A stretch of DNA of 64,000 bases from Streptomyces sp. NBC_01408 (GTDB lineage Bacteria > Actinomycetota > Actinomycetes > Streptomycetales > Streptomycetaceae): the NCBI RefSeq assembly GCF_026340255.1, contig NZ_JAPEPJ010000001.1, positions 3,155,001-3,219,000 on the forward strand, in the 5' to 3' direction. The notes below the pieces were generated by a model. That model was not told the origin of the DNA. It was given only the letters and a program-made list of their open reading frames with translations, and did not search any database. This document shows positions 42,709 to 50,514 of this stretch, in pieces; position 1 is the first letter of the stretch; every line of letters begins with the position of its first letter. The position numbers and the translations under genes were made by a program.

Positions 42709-43383
42709 GTGAACGATCTAGACGTCCTCAAGGTCTTCTGCGCGGGTGACGGCCGGTACGGCAACCTGCTCGGAGTCGTACGCGACGGCCGGACCTGCCC
42801 GGACGACGCGTCCCGGCAGCGGCTCGCCGCCGAACTCGGCTACAGCGAGACGGTGTTCGTCGACGACCCCGAGCGCGGGGTCGTCGACATCCGCACCCCC
42901 GGCACGCGGATGTCCTTCGCGGGACATCCGCTGGTCGGGGTCGCCTGGCTGCTGGACATCGAGGAGCTCCAGCCCCCGGCCGGGTCCGTATGGGCGCGCG
43001 ACGACGGGGAGTTCACCTGGATCACGGCCCGCGCCGAGTGGGTCGAGGGCAAGCGCACCGAGCAGTACGCGAGTCCCGCCGAGGTGGAGGCGCTGCCCGC
43101 CCCGCCGCCGGGCGAGGGCTGGCTGTACGCCTGGGCCTGGGAGGACGAGGCCGCGGGCCGGGTACGGGCCCGCGGCTTTCCGCGCCGCCCCGACGGGGCC
43201 GTCGTGGAGGACGAGGCCACCGGTTCGGCGGCGGTCCTGCTGACGACCCAGCTGAACCGCGCCCTGAACATCGTCCAGGGCGCGGGCTCCCAGATCCTCA
43301 CGGCGCCGGGCCCCGACGGCACGGTGGAGATCGGCGGCCGGGTCCGCTTTGCCCCGGGCAACTTCAGCCTCGCCGGCGTTTGA
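42709..43383 (+). CDS. Short PhzF-family protein
   Basis: A 224-residue PhzF/diaminopimelate-epimerase-fold protein, shorter than the usual 260-290. Typical motifs: VFCAGDGRYGNLLGVV, GYSETVFVDD with the catalytic Glu, MSFAGHPLVGVAWLL and DEATGSAAVLL. The C terminus (APGNFSLAGV) is encoded by the palindromic repeat, which also gives the stop codon. GTG 42709 begins homology; there are only 19 nt after the HtaA gene, so it may be the last gene of the iron-regulated operon. Confidence 0.82.
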   Translation: MNDLDVLKVFCAGDGRYGNLLGVVRDGRTCPDDASRQRLAAELGYSETVFVDDPERGVVDIRTPGTRMSFAGHPLVGVAWLLDIEELQPPAGSVWARDDGEFTWITARAEWVEGKRTEQYASPAEVEALPAPPPGEGWLYAWAWEDEAAGRVRARGFPRRPDGAVVEDEATGSAAVLLTTQLNRALNIVQGAGSQILTAPGPDGTVEIGGRVRFAPGNFSLAGV

Positions 43384-43514
43384 GGCGCGGGCCCGGACCC
43401 AGCCTCGCCGGCGTTTGAGGCGCGGGGTCTGGGGCGGAGCCCCAGGAATCCCGGCTCCGCCGGGCACCGGGCCTGCCCGGATCGGCGCCTCGAACGCCGA
43501 CGAGGCTGGATTTG
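43362..43514. repeat. GC-rich palindromic repeats between phzF-like gene and heme oxygenase (copy 8)
   Basis: A partial direct copy (43362-43392), a full direct copy (43400-43445) and an inverted copy (43473-43514). The first supplies the PhzF-like stop codon; the inverted pair can act as a terminator between the convergent genes. Confidence 0.87.
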
Positions 43515-43517
43515 GGG

Positions 43518-44165
43518 CTACGCGCTCAGCGGGAACTGCTCGCCCAGCTCGCGGAAGACCGAGCCGTTGAAGCCGAACGCGCGCTTGCACTCGTCGATGA
43601 TGCGCTGCTTCTCCAGGTCGTCCGCGGCGATCGCGTCCAGCAGCTCGCGGTACGTCCGCTTGAAGGCCGCCGGGTTGGCGATGTCCGCGAAGACGTAGAA
43701 GCGGACCCCGTCGCCCTTGCGCTCGAAGCCCCAGGTGCGCTCGGCCTTGTCCCGGATGATCTGGCCGCCGGAGAGGTCGCCCAGGTAGCGGGTGTAGTGG
43801 TGGGCGACGTACCCGCCCGGCCACTGGGCCGCGCACTCGGCCACGCGGGCGGCGTAGGCCTCGGTCGCGGGCAGTGCCACGACCGTCTCCCGCCAGGACG
43901 GGCCGAGCAGGTGTCCGAGGTCGCGCTCGATCTCGGCGACGCGCATCAGCTCCGGCTGGATGAACGGGCCCGCCACCGGGTCGTCCTTGAGCGACTCGGC
44001 CGCATCCTCCAGGGCCCGGTACACGAACCACAGCTGTTCGGTGTAGCGCGTGTAGGCCTCCACGCCCAGGCGGCCGCCGAGCAGGTCGCTCATGAAGGTC
44101 GACGTCTCCGCCTCGGTGTGCTGCTCGTGCGAGGCGACGCGGATGACCGTAGAGAAGGCGTCCAA
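43518..44165 (-). CDS. hmuO: Heme oxygenase, biliverdin-producing
   Basis: A 215-residue protein, the same length as corynebacterial HmuO, which opens heme to biliverdin, CO and free iron in the cytoplasm. The proximal His16 lies in SHEQHTEAETSTFMSDLL and the distal helix has YTRYLGDLSGGQIIRDKAE with the GxxxG-type kink. TTG 44165 is chosen as start: GGAGGT lies at proper distance and the family N terminus begins there. An iron box sits 60-77 nt upstream. It completes the heme-uptake route by releasing iron. Confidence 0.93.
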   Translation of the reverse strand: MDAFSTVIRVASHEQHTEAETSTFMSDLLGGRLGVEAYTRYTEQLWFVYRALEDAAESLKDDPVAGPFIQPELMRVAEIERDLGHLLGPSWRETVVALPATEAYAARVAECAAQWPGGYVAHHYTRYLGDLSGGQIIRDKAERTWGFERKGDGVRFYVFADIANPAAFKRTYRELLDAIAADDLEKQRIIDECKRAFGFNGSVFRELGEQFPLSA

Positions 44166-44224
44166 GGGGGACCTCCGAAGAAGAGGGAGCAGGCGTGGCG
44201 GCAGCCGCCACACCTGATCCTCCT

Positions 44225-44242
44225 ACTTAGGCATACCTAAGT
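44225..44242. promoter_or_regulatory. DtxR/DmdR iron box upstream of heme oxygenase
   Basis: ACTTAGGCATACCTAAGT, near-perfect dyad. On the gene strand the core reads TTAGGTATGCCTAA, identical to the core at 20623-20636. Confidence 0.88.
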
Positions 44243-44297
44243 CAATGTGTTCCCGACGTGCTGTCGGTAAAAAATCCGGCCACACGTCCGGGCCGGA

Positions 44298-45155
44298 CTA
44301 CGGCAGGGTCAGGATCTCCGCCCCGCTGTCCGTCACCACCAGTGTGTGCTCGAACTGCGCGGTGCGCTTGCGGTCCTTCGTGACGACCGTCCAGCCGTCC
44401 TCCCACATGTCGTACTCGTGGGTGCCCAGGGTCAGCATCGGCTCGATGGTGAAGGTCATCCCGGGCTCGATGACCGTGGTGGCGTGCGGGCTGTCGTAGT
44501 GCGGGACGATCAGGCCGGAGTGGAACGAGGAATTGATGCCGTGCCCGGTGAAGTCCCGGACCACGCCGTAGCCGAAACGCTTCGCGTACGACTCGATGAC
44601 CCGGCCGATGATGTTGATCTGGCGGCCCGGCTTGACGGCCTTGATGGCCCGGTTCAGCGCCTCTCGGGTGCGCTCCACCAGCAGCCGCGAATCCTCGTCC
44701 ACGTCCCCGCACAGGTACGTGGCGTTGTTGTCGCCGTGCACCCCGCCGATGTACGCGGTCACGTCGAGGTTCACGATGTCGCCGTCGCGCAGGACGGTCG
44801 AGTCGGGGATGCCGTGACAGATGACCTCGTTGACCGAGGAGCACAGGGACTTCGGATAGCCCCGGTAGCCCAGCGTCGAGGGGTAGGCGCCGTGGTCGCA
44901 CATGTACGCGTGGGCGACGCGGTCCAGCTCATCGGTGGTCACCCCCGGGGCGATGAGCTTGGCGGCCTCTTCCATCGCCTGGGCGGCGATCCGGCCGGCG
45001 ATGCGCATCGCCTCGATGGTCTCGGCGGACTGCACCTCCGGCCCGGTGTAGGGAGTGGGCGCGGGCTTGCCCACGTACTCGGGTCGGCGGATGTTTCCGG
45101 GAACGGAACGGGCGGGAGAAAGCTCGCCTGGTACGAGCAGCGACTGGCCAGACAT
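44298..45155 (-). CDS. map: Methionine aminopeptidase, type I
   Basis: A 285-residue MetAP removing initiator Met. Metal ligands: two Asp in [21 protein letters not shown], His in [12 protein letters not shown], Glu in [10 protein letters not shown] and Glu in QFEHTLVVT. The N-terminal extension of about 40 residues ([27 protein letters not shown]) matches actinobacterial type Ic enzymes with an SH3-binding-like PxxP region. ATG 45155 begins this; the frame beyond belongs to the opposite-strand gene. Confidence 0.94.
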   Translation of the reverse strand: MSGQSLLVPGELSPARSVPGNIRRPEYVGKPAPTPYTGPEVQSAETIEAMRIAGRIAAQAMEEAAKLIAPGVTTDELDRVAHAYMCDHGAYPSTLGYRGYPKSLCSSVNEVICHGIPDSTVLRDGDIVNLDVTAYIGGVHGDNNATYLCGDVDEDSRLLVERTREALNRAIKAVKPGRQINIIGRVIESYAKRFGYGVVRDFTGHGINSSFHSGLIVPHYDSPHATTVIEPGMTFTIEPMLTLGTHEYDMWEDGWTVVTKDRKRTAQFEHTLVVTDSGAEILTLP

Positions 45156-45227
45156 GCAAGCGAGTGTATCCAGCGGGGATGGGGCAGCATGGCGGCAGAG
45201 AGCGGCATCGAGAGGAGCCTGACAGCG

Positions 45228-45470
45228 ATGGCCCTGTTCAAGAAGCGCCAGGTGGGCAAAGCGGGCGAGTGGTACTACTGCCTCGTCCACCAGAAGGTCG
45301 AGGAAGGCCCCGAGTGCCCGGCGAAGGACCGTTTCGGCCCCTACGAGACGCCCGCGGAGGCCGCGCACGCCATGGAGACGGCGCAGGAGCGCAACCTGGA
45401 GTGGCAGAACGACCCCAAGTGGAACGACAAGTCCCGCGAGGAGGAGGAAGGCGAGGGCACGGCTCCGTAG
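45228..45470 (+). CDS. Small conserved actinobacterial protein
   Basis: An 80-residue acidic protein ([66 protein letters not shown]) with a CLVH..EC pair that could bind metal. AGGAG 11 nt before ATG 45228 supports this start over ATG 45189. Divergent from map. Function unknown, though the sequence is of a conserved type in Streptomyces. Confidence 0.8.
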   Translation: MALFKKRQVGKAGEWYYCLVHQKVEEGPECPAKDRFGPYETPAEAAHAMETAQERNLEWQNDPKWNDKSREEEEGEGTAP

Positions 45471-45528
45471 GCCCGCGGCGAACGGCCCGTAAGGGCCGCA
45501 GTGGCCGGAGTGGCCGTGGCGGACGCCG

Positions 45529-46152
45529 CTACCAGCGGCTGGGCGGCGGCGCGGTCAACTGGTCGGCGAGCCGCGCCAGCCGGTCCCGGAACCGGCGCGG
45601 CCCGCGCTGCGCCGGCAGGCTGTTCTCCCCGGCCGCCGCGCTGACCAGGTGCTGCACCGTGTCCAGATCCAGCTCGGCCGTCCCGTCCGCCACCGACAAC
45701 GCGTCGTGCGCGAGCGTGCCCAGGTCCGGGTCCCCGCCGTCCAGGGACAGTACGGTCGCCCCCGCCCGCCGGGCGTCGTGGACCCGCTCCAGCAGACCCT
45801 CCCCGGGCCGCTCCGGGGCCACCACCAGCAGGGTGTGCCCGCGCCGGGCCGCGGCCAGCCGGCCCAGCCCCACCGACAGGTGCGGAGGCTCACCGGGCCG
45901 CACGTGGTGGCGTACCAGCGTGGGCGCCAGCTCCGGCAGACCCGACCAGGCGGCCTCGTCCACCAGGTGCGCCGCCAGGTGCCACGGCTCGTACTGAGCC
46001 GTCCCCACCAGCAGCAGTTTCCCGCCGGCCGGTACGACGGCACGCCGCAGCGAGCCCGCGAAACGGCGCGCGGCGCCGGGCCACTGCGTACCGGCGAGCA
46101 CCTCGCGCAGCAGCGCGACCCTCACGGCATCCATATCGGCATCCTGCACCAT
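45529..46152 (-). CDS. SIS-like domain protein, function unknown
   Basis: A 207-residue protein with alternating beta-alpha segments like a degenerate SIS (sugar isomerase) fold: [94 protein letters not shown]. The binding-loop residues are not conserved. ATG 46134 with AGGAT upstream is an alternative start. The IS607 element lies upstream of it, beyond a run of CGCACCC(CG) repeats. Confidence 0.65.
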   Translation of the reverse strand: MVQDADMDAVRVALLREVLAGTQWPGAARRFAGSLRRAVVPAGGKLLLVGTAQYEPWHLAAHLVDEAAWSGLPELAPTLVRHHVRPGEPPHLSVGLGRLAAARRGHTLLVVAPERPGEGLLERVHDARRAGATVLSLDGGDPDLGTLAHDALSVADGTAELDLDTVQHLVSAAAGENSLPAQRGPRRFRDRLARLADQLTAPPPSRW

Positions 46153-46183
46153 GGAAGGGACATACGGGAGCGCTTGCCGACAC

Positions 46184-46221
46184 GCCGCCCCGCACCCCGC
46201 CCCGCACCCCGCCCCCGCACC
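46184..46221. repeat. Short CCGCCCCGCACC-type tandem repeats
   Basis: Three to four imperfect copies of a unit of about 10 nt (CCCCGCACCCCGC), just upstream of the SIS-like gene. Confidence 0.8.
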
Positions 46222-46308
46222 GTGGCCGACGGCCGTTCGACTCTGCCCGTCCCGGGGTTAGTAGCTGTTGTGCCGTCAGGTCACTCTTGTGAGTGATAGT
46301 GCGTTTGG

Positions 46309-46911
46309 GTGAGTGTGGTTACGGTCGTGGGTGTGAACCTGAAGGAGTGGGCGAAGGCGCAGGGTGTGCATCCGCAGACCGCGTATCGCTGGTTTCGTGA
46401 GGGGACTTTGCCGGTACCGGCTCAGCGGGTCGGGCCGCGCACGATCCTGGTGAATGTGGAGGCGCATGCCGCACCTGAGGTGGTGGGTGGTGTCGGCTTG
46501 TATGCCCGGGTGTCGTCTCATGATCAGAAGGCGGATCTTGAGCGTCAGGTGACGCGTCTTTCACAGTGGGCGGCGAAGGCCGGTCACCGGGTGGTCCGGA
46601 TCGAGTCGGAGACCGGTTCGGGTATGAACGGTTCCCGGTCGAAGGCGCGTCGTCTGCTGGCCGACCCTGATGTGACCTGTGTGGTGGTGGAGCACAGGGA
46701 CCGCCTCGGGTGGATGAATGTGGAACTGGTCGAAGCCGCCCTGTCCGCGCACGGACGCCGTCTCGTCGTGCTGGATGACGGCGAGGTCGATGACGACCTG
46801 GTCCGGGACATGATGGACGTGCTCACCTCGTTCTGTGCTCGCCTGCACGGACGCCGTGGCGCGAAGAACCGGGCTGTCAAGGCCCTGGAAGCGGCGGCGC
46901 AGGGTGGCTGA
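46309..46911 (+). CDS. IS607-family serine recombinase (TnpA)
   Basis: A 200-residue transposase with the reversed order typical of IS607: a MerR-like helix-turn-helix first (LKEWAKAQGVHPQTAYRWFREGTLPVPAQRVG, about 10-41), then the serine recombinase domain with nucleophile Ser in GLYARVSSHDQKADLERQV and the ESETGSGMNGSRSKARRLLAD and VEHRDRLGWMNVELVEAAL helices. It looks intact. Its end overlaps the tnpB start. Start may be GTG 46309 or a nearby downstream GTG. Confidence 0.92.
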   Translation: MSVVTVVGVNLKEWAKAQGVHPQTAYRWFREGTLPVPAQRVGPRTILVNVEAHAAPEVVGGVGLYARVSSHDQKADLERQVTRLSQWAAKAGHRVVRIESETGSGMNGSRSKARRLLADPDVTCVVVEHRDRLGWMNVELVEAALSAHGRRLVVLDDGEVDDDLVRDMMDVLTSFCARLHGRRGAKNRAVKALEAAAQGG

Positions 46912-48550
46912 GCCGGGGAGGGGGCTGCGGACAATCGCCACGCCGTTCGTTGCCCTCGGTCCCTCAGGCGTGTCGATACGTGACCGGCTCAAGGCTCTGA
47001 CGGCGGAGGATGAGAAGGTCCTGCGGCTGGTCGCCGCGCATCTGGCCGCCTTGGCGGGACGTGACCTCAAGGCCCGGTGTGCTGATGGCCTGGGGCATTC
47101 CAATGAGTCGTGGGCCGGGCGCAAGCGCGAGCTGACCCCGCTGTCGTCGTCCCGGTGGGCGGGGTCGGTCACGAAGGCGACGCATGACCAGTGGTCGCTG
47201 TCCCGCCGCGCTCAGGCCACCCACCTGGCCGGGCTTGATGCGGGCATCCGCATGCTCCGCCACCGCCTGTCCCTCCCGGTCGGACAGCGCGGCACCAAGC
47301 GCGCTCCCGGCGGCTACCGGTCGCAGCGTGAGTGGTTTGCCAAGTCCCGCCGGCTGGCATCCCTGGAGGCCCGGCACGCAGCCGTGTCGGCTGATCGTGA
47401 GGCGGGCCGGGTACGGGTGGTGCGCGGAGGCCGGAAACCGGCGAACACCCGCCACCACCTGGATGCGGCCGGTCTCACGGAACCTGAGTGGCGGGAGAGG
47501 TGGGAGGCAGCCCGCTGGTTCCTGTCAGCCGACGGCGAGTCCGGGAAGAGGTTCGGGAACGAGACCATCCGGGTCACCCCCGAGGGAGAGGTCAGCATCA
47601 AGCTGCCGACCCCGCTCGCCGGGTACGCCAACAGCCCGCGCGGCCGGTACACACTCACGGCGCGCGTCGCGTTCCCCCACCGGGGCGAGGAGTGGCGCGA
47701 CCGCACGTCTACGGACCGGGCTGTCGCCTACCGCGTCCACTACGACACCGTGCGCGGCCGCTGGTACCTCGACGCCGCCTGGACCCGCCCCGCCGTCCAG
47801 ACCATCTCCCTCCCGGCGGCACGCGCGAACGGCATCATCGGCGTGGACACGAACGCCGATCACTTCGCCGCCTGGCGACTCGACCCCCACGGCAACCCCG
47901 TCGGCGAACCGCACCGCTTCCCCTACGACCTCACCGGAACCGCCCAGCACCGGGACGCGCAGATCCGCCACGCCATCACCCGCCTCCTCCACTGGGCACA
48001 ACGGTGCGGCGTCACGGCCATCGCCATCGAAGACCTCGACTTCACCGACGAGAAGACCCGCGAGAAGCACGGCCGGAAGAAGAAGTTCCGGCAACTGATC
48101 TCCGGCATCCCCACCGCCAGACTCCGTGCACGGCTCGTCTCCATGGCAGCCGAAAGGGGTCTGCCGATCGTCGCGGTCGACCCCGCGTACACCAGCCTGT
48201 GGGGCGCCCAGCACTGGCAAAAACCCATGACAGCGCCCCACCGCACCACGACCCGGCACGATGCCGCGAGCATCGCGATCGGCAGACGCGCCCTCGGGCA
48301 CCCGATCCGGCGACGGACGGCACCGCCCCACGACGACCGGAGTGATCGTCGCGGGCATCGGACCGTCCAGGCCGAACCGGACACCCGAGGACGTGAGGAA
48401 ACCCGACCCCGTGTTCCCGGACCACGCACACGATGCGCGCAGCCCGGACACGGAGCGAACACGGGCAACCAGCACGCCCAACACCGTCCGGGGCGCGCGG
48501 CTGAGAGAGACCAGTCCTGGCAACAGGACTCACTCCCGCTCAGTCTCTAG
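46904..48550 (+). CDS. tnpB: TnpB-family RNA-guided nuclease without zinc ribbon
   Basis: A 548-residue TnpB from GTG 46904 (8 nt overlap with tnpA). RuvC residues are in place: Asp315 in IGVDTNADHFAAW, Glu376 in IAIEDLDF, Asp453 in RHDAASIAIGRRALG. Between Glu376 and Asp453, where most TnpBs have paired CxxC motifs, there is no Cys at all; the segment reads IVAVDPAYTSLWGAQHWQKP. The N-terminal 300 residues form the recognition and wedge regions. The C-terminal 95 residues after Asp453 are Arg/His-rich and probably reflect the overlapping omega-RNA. TnpB cuts DNA at RNA-guided sites to help element maintenance. Confidence 0.88.
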   Translation: MAEPGRGLRTIATPFVALGPSGVSIRDRLKALTAEDEKVLRLVAAHLAALAGRDLKARCADGLGHSNESWAGRKRELTPLSSSRWAGSVTKATHDQWSLSRRAQATHLAGLDAGIRMLRHRLSLPVGQRGTKRAPGGYRSQREWFAKSRRLASLEARHAAVSADREAGRVRVVRGGRKPANTRHHLDAAGLTEPEWRERWEAARWFLSADGESGKRFGNETIRVTPEGEVSIKLPTPLAGYANSPRGRYTLTARVAFPHRGEEWRDRTSTDRAVAYRVHYDTVRGRWYLDAAWTRPAVQTISLPAARANGIIGVDTNADHFAAWRLDPHGNPVGEPHRFPYDLTGTAQHRDAQIRHAITRLLHWAQRCGVTAIAIEDLDFTDEKTREKHGRKKKFRQLISGIPTARLRARLVSMAAERGLPIVAVDPAYTSLWGAQHWQKPMTAPHRTTTRHDAASIAIGRRALGHPIRRRTAPPHDDRSDRRGHRTVQAEPDTRGREETRPRVPGPRTRCAQPGHGANTGNQHAQHRPGRAAERDQSWQQDSLPLSL

Positions 48551-48551
48551 G
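48290..48551 (+). ncRNA. Predicted omega-RNA region of the IS607 element
   Basis: In TnpB systems the guide RNA comes from the 3' end of tnpB and the right end of the element, with the guide reading into flanking DNA. Here the tnpB frame after the last catalytic Asp is structurally unlike protein and rich in short inverted repeats (for example CGACGACCGGAGTGATCGTCG at about 48331-48351). The guide would begin at about 48552. Boundaries are inferred. Confidence 0.45.
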
Positions 48552-48570
48552 AACGGTTACCCTCGCCCCC

Positions 48571-49290
48571 ATGACCTCCCCAGACAGCACTCAGACGCCG
48601 CCGGCCGCCAAGGCGCCGGCCAAGGACCCGTGGGACCTTCCGGACGTCTCCGGCCTCGTCGTCGGCGTCCTCGGCGGCACCGGCGACCAGGGCCGCGGCC
48701 TGGCCTACCGGCTCGCCCGGGCCGGCCAGAAGGTGATCATCGGCTCCCGCGCCGCGGACCGCGCCCACAGCGCCGCCGGGGAACTGGGCCTCGGCGTGGA
48801 AGGTGCGGACAACGCCGAGTGCGCGCGCCGCAGCGACATCGTGATCATCGCGGTGCCTTGGGAGGGTCACGCCAAGACCCTCGAATCGCTGCGCGAGGAC
48901 CTCGCGGGCAAGCTCGTGGTGGACTGCGTCAACCCGCTGGGCTTCGACAAGCAGGGCGCCTACGCCCTCCAGGTCGAGGAGGGCAGCGCCGCCCAGCAGG
49001 CCGCGGCCCTGCTCCCGGACTCCCGCGTCACCGCGGCCTTCCACCACCTCTCGGCGGTCCTGCTCCAGGACGAGTCGATCGAGGAGATCGACACCGACGT
49101 GATGGTCCTCGGCGAGGCCCGCGCCGACACGGACCTCGTCCAGGCCCTGGCCGCCCGCATCCCGGGCATGCGAGGAGTCTTCGCGGGCCGCCTGCGCAAC
49201 GCCCACCAGGTCGAGTCCCTCGTAGCCAACCTGATCTCCACGAACCGCCGCTACAAGGCCCACGCGGGCCTGCGCATCACGGACGTCTGA
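48571..49290 (+). CDS. npdG: NADPH-dependent F420 reductase
   Basis: A 239-residue enzyme passing hydride between NADPH and coenzyme F420. The nucleotide motif VVGVLGGTGDQGRGLAYRLARAGQKVIIGSR is typical, followed by VIIAVPWEGHAKTL, VVDCVNPLGFDKQGAYAL, VTAAFHHLSAVLLQD and GRLRNAHQVESLVANLI. There is no Shine-Dalgarno; TACCCT at 48558-48563 could be a -10 giving a leaderless mRNA. In that case the -35 falls inside the IS607 end, so expression may have changed since insertion. Confidence 0.93.
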   Translation: MTSPDSTQTPPAAKAPAKDPWDLPDVSGLVVGVLGGTGDQGRGLAYRLARAGQKVIIGSRAADRAHSAAGELGLGVEGADNAECARRSDIVIIAVPWEGHAKTLESLREDLAGKLVVDCVNPLGFDKQGAYALQVEEGSAAQQAAALLPDSRVTAAFHHLSAVLLQDESIEEIDTDVMVLGEARADTDLVQALAARIPGMRGVFAGRLRNAHQVESLVANLISTNRRYKAHAGLRITDV

Positions 49291-49428
49291 CACCGAGCCC
49301 GCCCGGCGGCCCGGTCCGGTCCGGCGGCCCGGCCCGCGCCGCGCTCCGTTTCCTTACGGGAGCACTGCGGGGCATGGGGGACACTGGAGGGGCTCGACCC
49401 CGTTCAGTGTTCCCGAGGAGCTTCTTCC

Positions 49429-49620
49429 ATGCCCCGCCTTGCCGTCTTCGCCATCGTCTGCTGCGTCCTCGCCCTGGCCGCCGCCGTGGTCGCCTTCGTG
49501 GAGGGCAGCTTCCTCGGGATCGTCTGGGTGCTGCTGGCCGGTGTCACGTCCAACATGGCCTGGTACTACGTGCGCAAGGCGAAGGCCGACAAGGCCGCCG
49601 CCGCCCAGGACACCCTCTAG
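49429..49620 (+). CDS. Small two-helix membrane protein
   Basis: A 63-residue protein: two hydrophobic helices (AVFAIVCCVLALAAAVVAFV and LGIVWVLLAGVTSNMAWYYV) and a charged tail (RKAKADKAAAAQDTL). GAGGAG lies 9 nt before the ATG. Function unknown; the reading frame bias is good. Confidence 0.75.
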   Translation: MPRLAVFAIVCCVLALAAAVVAFVEGSFLGIVWVLLAGVTSNMAWYYVRKAKADKAAAAQDTL

Positions 49621-49637
49621 CCGCTGACCAGGACGCG

Positions 49638-50441
49638 CTACGGCTGCGGAACCGCGCAGAAGAAGGCGCTGTCCTCGCGCCAGAAGCTGTACAGCTCACG
49701 GCCGCAGTAGGCCTCCACCTCGGTCACGCCGAGGGAGCCCAGCAGGCCGTAGACCACGTCGAAGAAGAAGCTGTTCACCCCGGGGATCCACAGCAGCGCG
49801 AAGACGGCGATCAGGCCGAACGGCGCCAGCGGCTCCACCTGGCGGCGGACTCCGTACGACAGCCAGGGCTCGATCACCCCGTAGCCGTCCAGGCCGGGCA
49901 CCGGCAGGAAGTTCAGGATCGCCGCCGAGACCTGGAGCAGGGCCAGGAACGCGAGCGCGAGGCGGAACGGACCCGGCACCCCCTCCAGGGCGTCCAGCCA
50001 GAACGGGGCCGTGCAGACGGCGGCGAAGGCCACGTTGGTCAGCGGGCCCGCCGCCGAGATGATGCTGTGCTTCCAGCGGCCCCGGATCCGGTCGCGCTCG
50101 ATGTACACGGCCCCGCCGGGCAGGCCCAGTCCGCCGAGGATCACGAAGAGCACCGGCAGGACGATGCTGAGCAGCGCGTGCGTGTACTTGAGCGGGTTCA
50201 GGGTCAGGTACCCCTTCGCGCCCACCGTCAGGTCGCCGCTGTGCAGGGCGGTGCGGGCGTGCGCGTACTCGTGCAGGCAGAGGGAGACGATCCAGGCCGA
50301 GGTGACGAAGAGGAACACGGCGAGCCCCGTGCTCGTCGAGTAACCGGTCCACACCGCCCAGCCGGTGACCGCCATGACGGCGACGATCCCGAGGAACACG
50401 GAACTGATGCGCCGCTCGCCGCGGCTCCCCTGATGACCCAT
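49638..50441 (-). CDS. Site-2 protease family membrane metalloprotease (M50)
   Basis: A 267-residue membrane protein with six or so helices. Zinc-binding HEYAH lies in helix 2 (VSLCLHEYAHARTALHSGD), and the third ligand motif NFLPVPGLDGYG lies in a later helix. It belongs to the compact M50B group common in actinobacteria, of unknown substrate. ATG 50441 is chosen, as the longer frame overlaps the AfsR-like promoter. Divergent from the AfsR-like regulator. Confidence 0.88.
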   Translation of the reverse strand: MGHQGSRGERRISSVFLGIVAVMAVTGWAVWTGYSTSTGLAVFLFVTSAWIVSLCLHEYAHARTALHSGDLTVGAKGYLTLNPLKYTHALLSIVLPVLFVILGGLGLPGGAVYIERDRIRGRWKHSIISAAGPLTNVAFAAVCTAPFWLDALEGVPGPFRLALAFLALLQVSAAILNFLPVPGLDGYGVIEPWLSYGVRRQVEPLAPFGLIAVFALLWIPGVNSFFFDVVYGLLGSLGVTEVEAYCGRELYSFWREDSAFFCAVPQP

Positions 50442-50502
50442 GCGGCGAAACCTATCCCGGGAGCCCGGCGGAAATAAGGTCGGGTCCGGGACCGGCTCCG
50501 GG

Positions 50503-50514
50503 GACAATGGGCCG
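50503..50514 (+). promoter_or_regulatory. Probable leaderless promoter of the AfsR-like gene
   Basis: GACAAT (50503-50508) sits 6 nt before GTG 50515, the spacing of a -10 box to a start point at the first codon. No Shine-Dalgarno is present. Confidence 0.5.

Larger units (their letters stand above)
46258..48551 (+). mobile_element. IS607-family element with serine recombinase and TnpB
   Basis: An element of about 2.3 kb. Its ends are inferred from GG dinucleotides at 46256-46257 and 48550-48551, as IS607 elements have no terminal inverted repeats and use short GG-type targets. A dyad TCACTC-TTGT-GAGTGA near 46281 may be a recombinase site. If removed, the flanks would join between the SIS-like gene and npdG. 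Confidence 0.75.

Noticed and set aside
42709..43383. Phenazine biosynthesis from the PhzF-like gene
   Set aside because: No other phz genes are present, the protein is short, and PhzF-fold proteins occur widely outside phenazine pathways.
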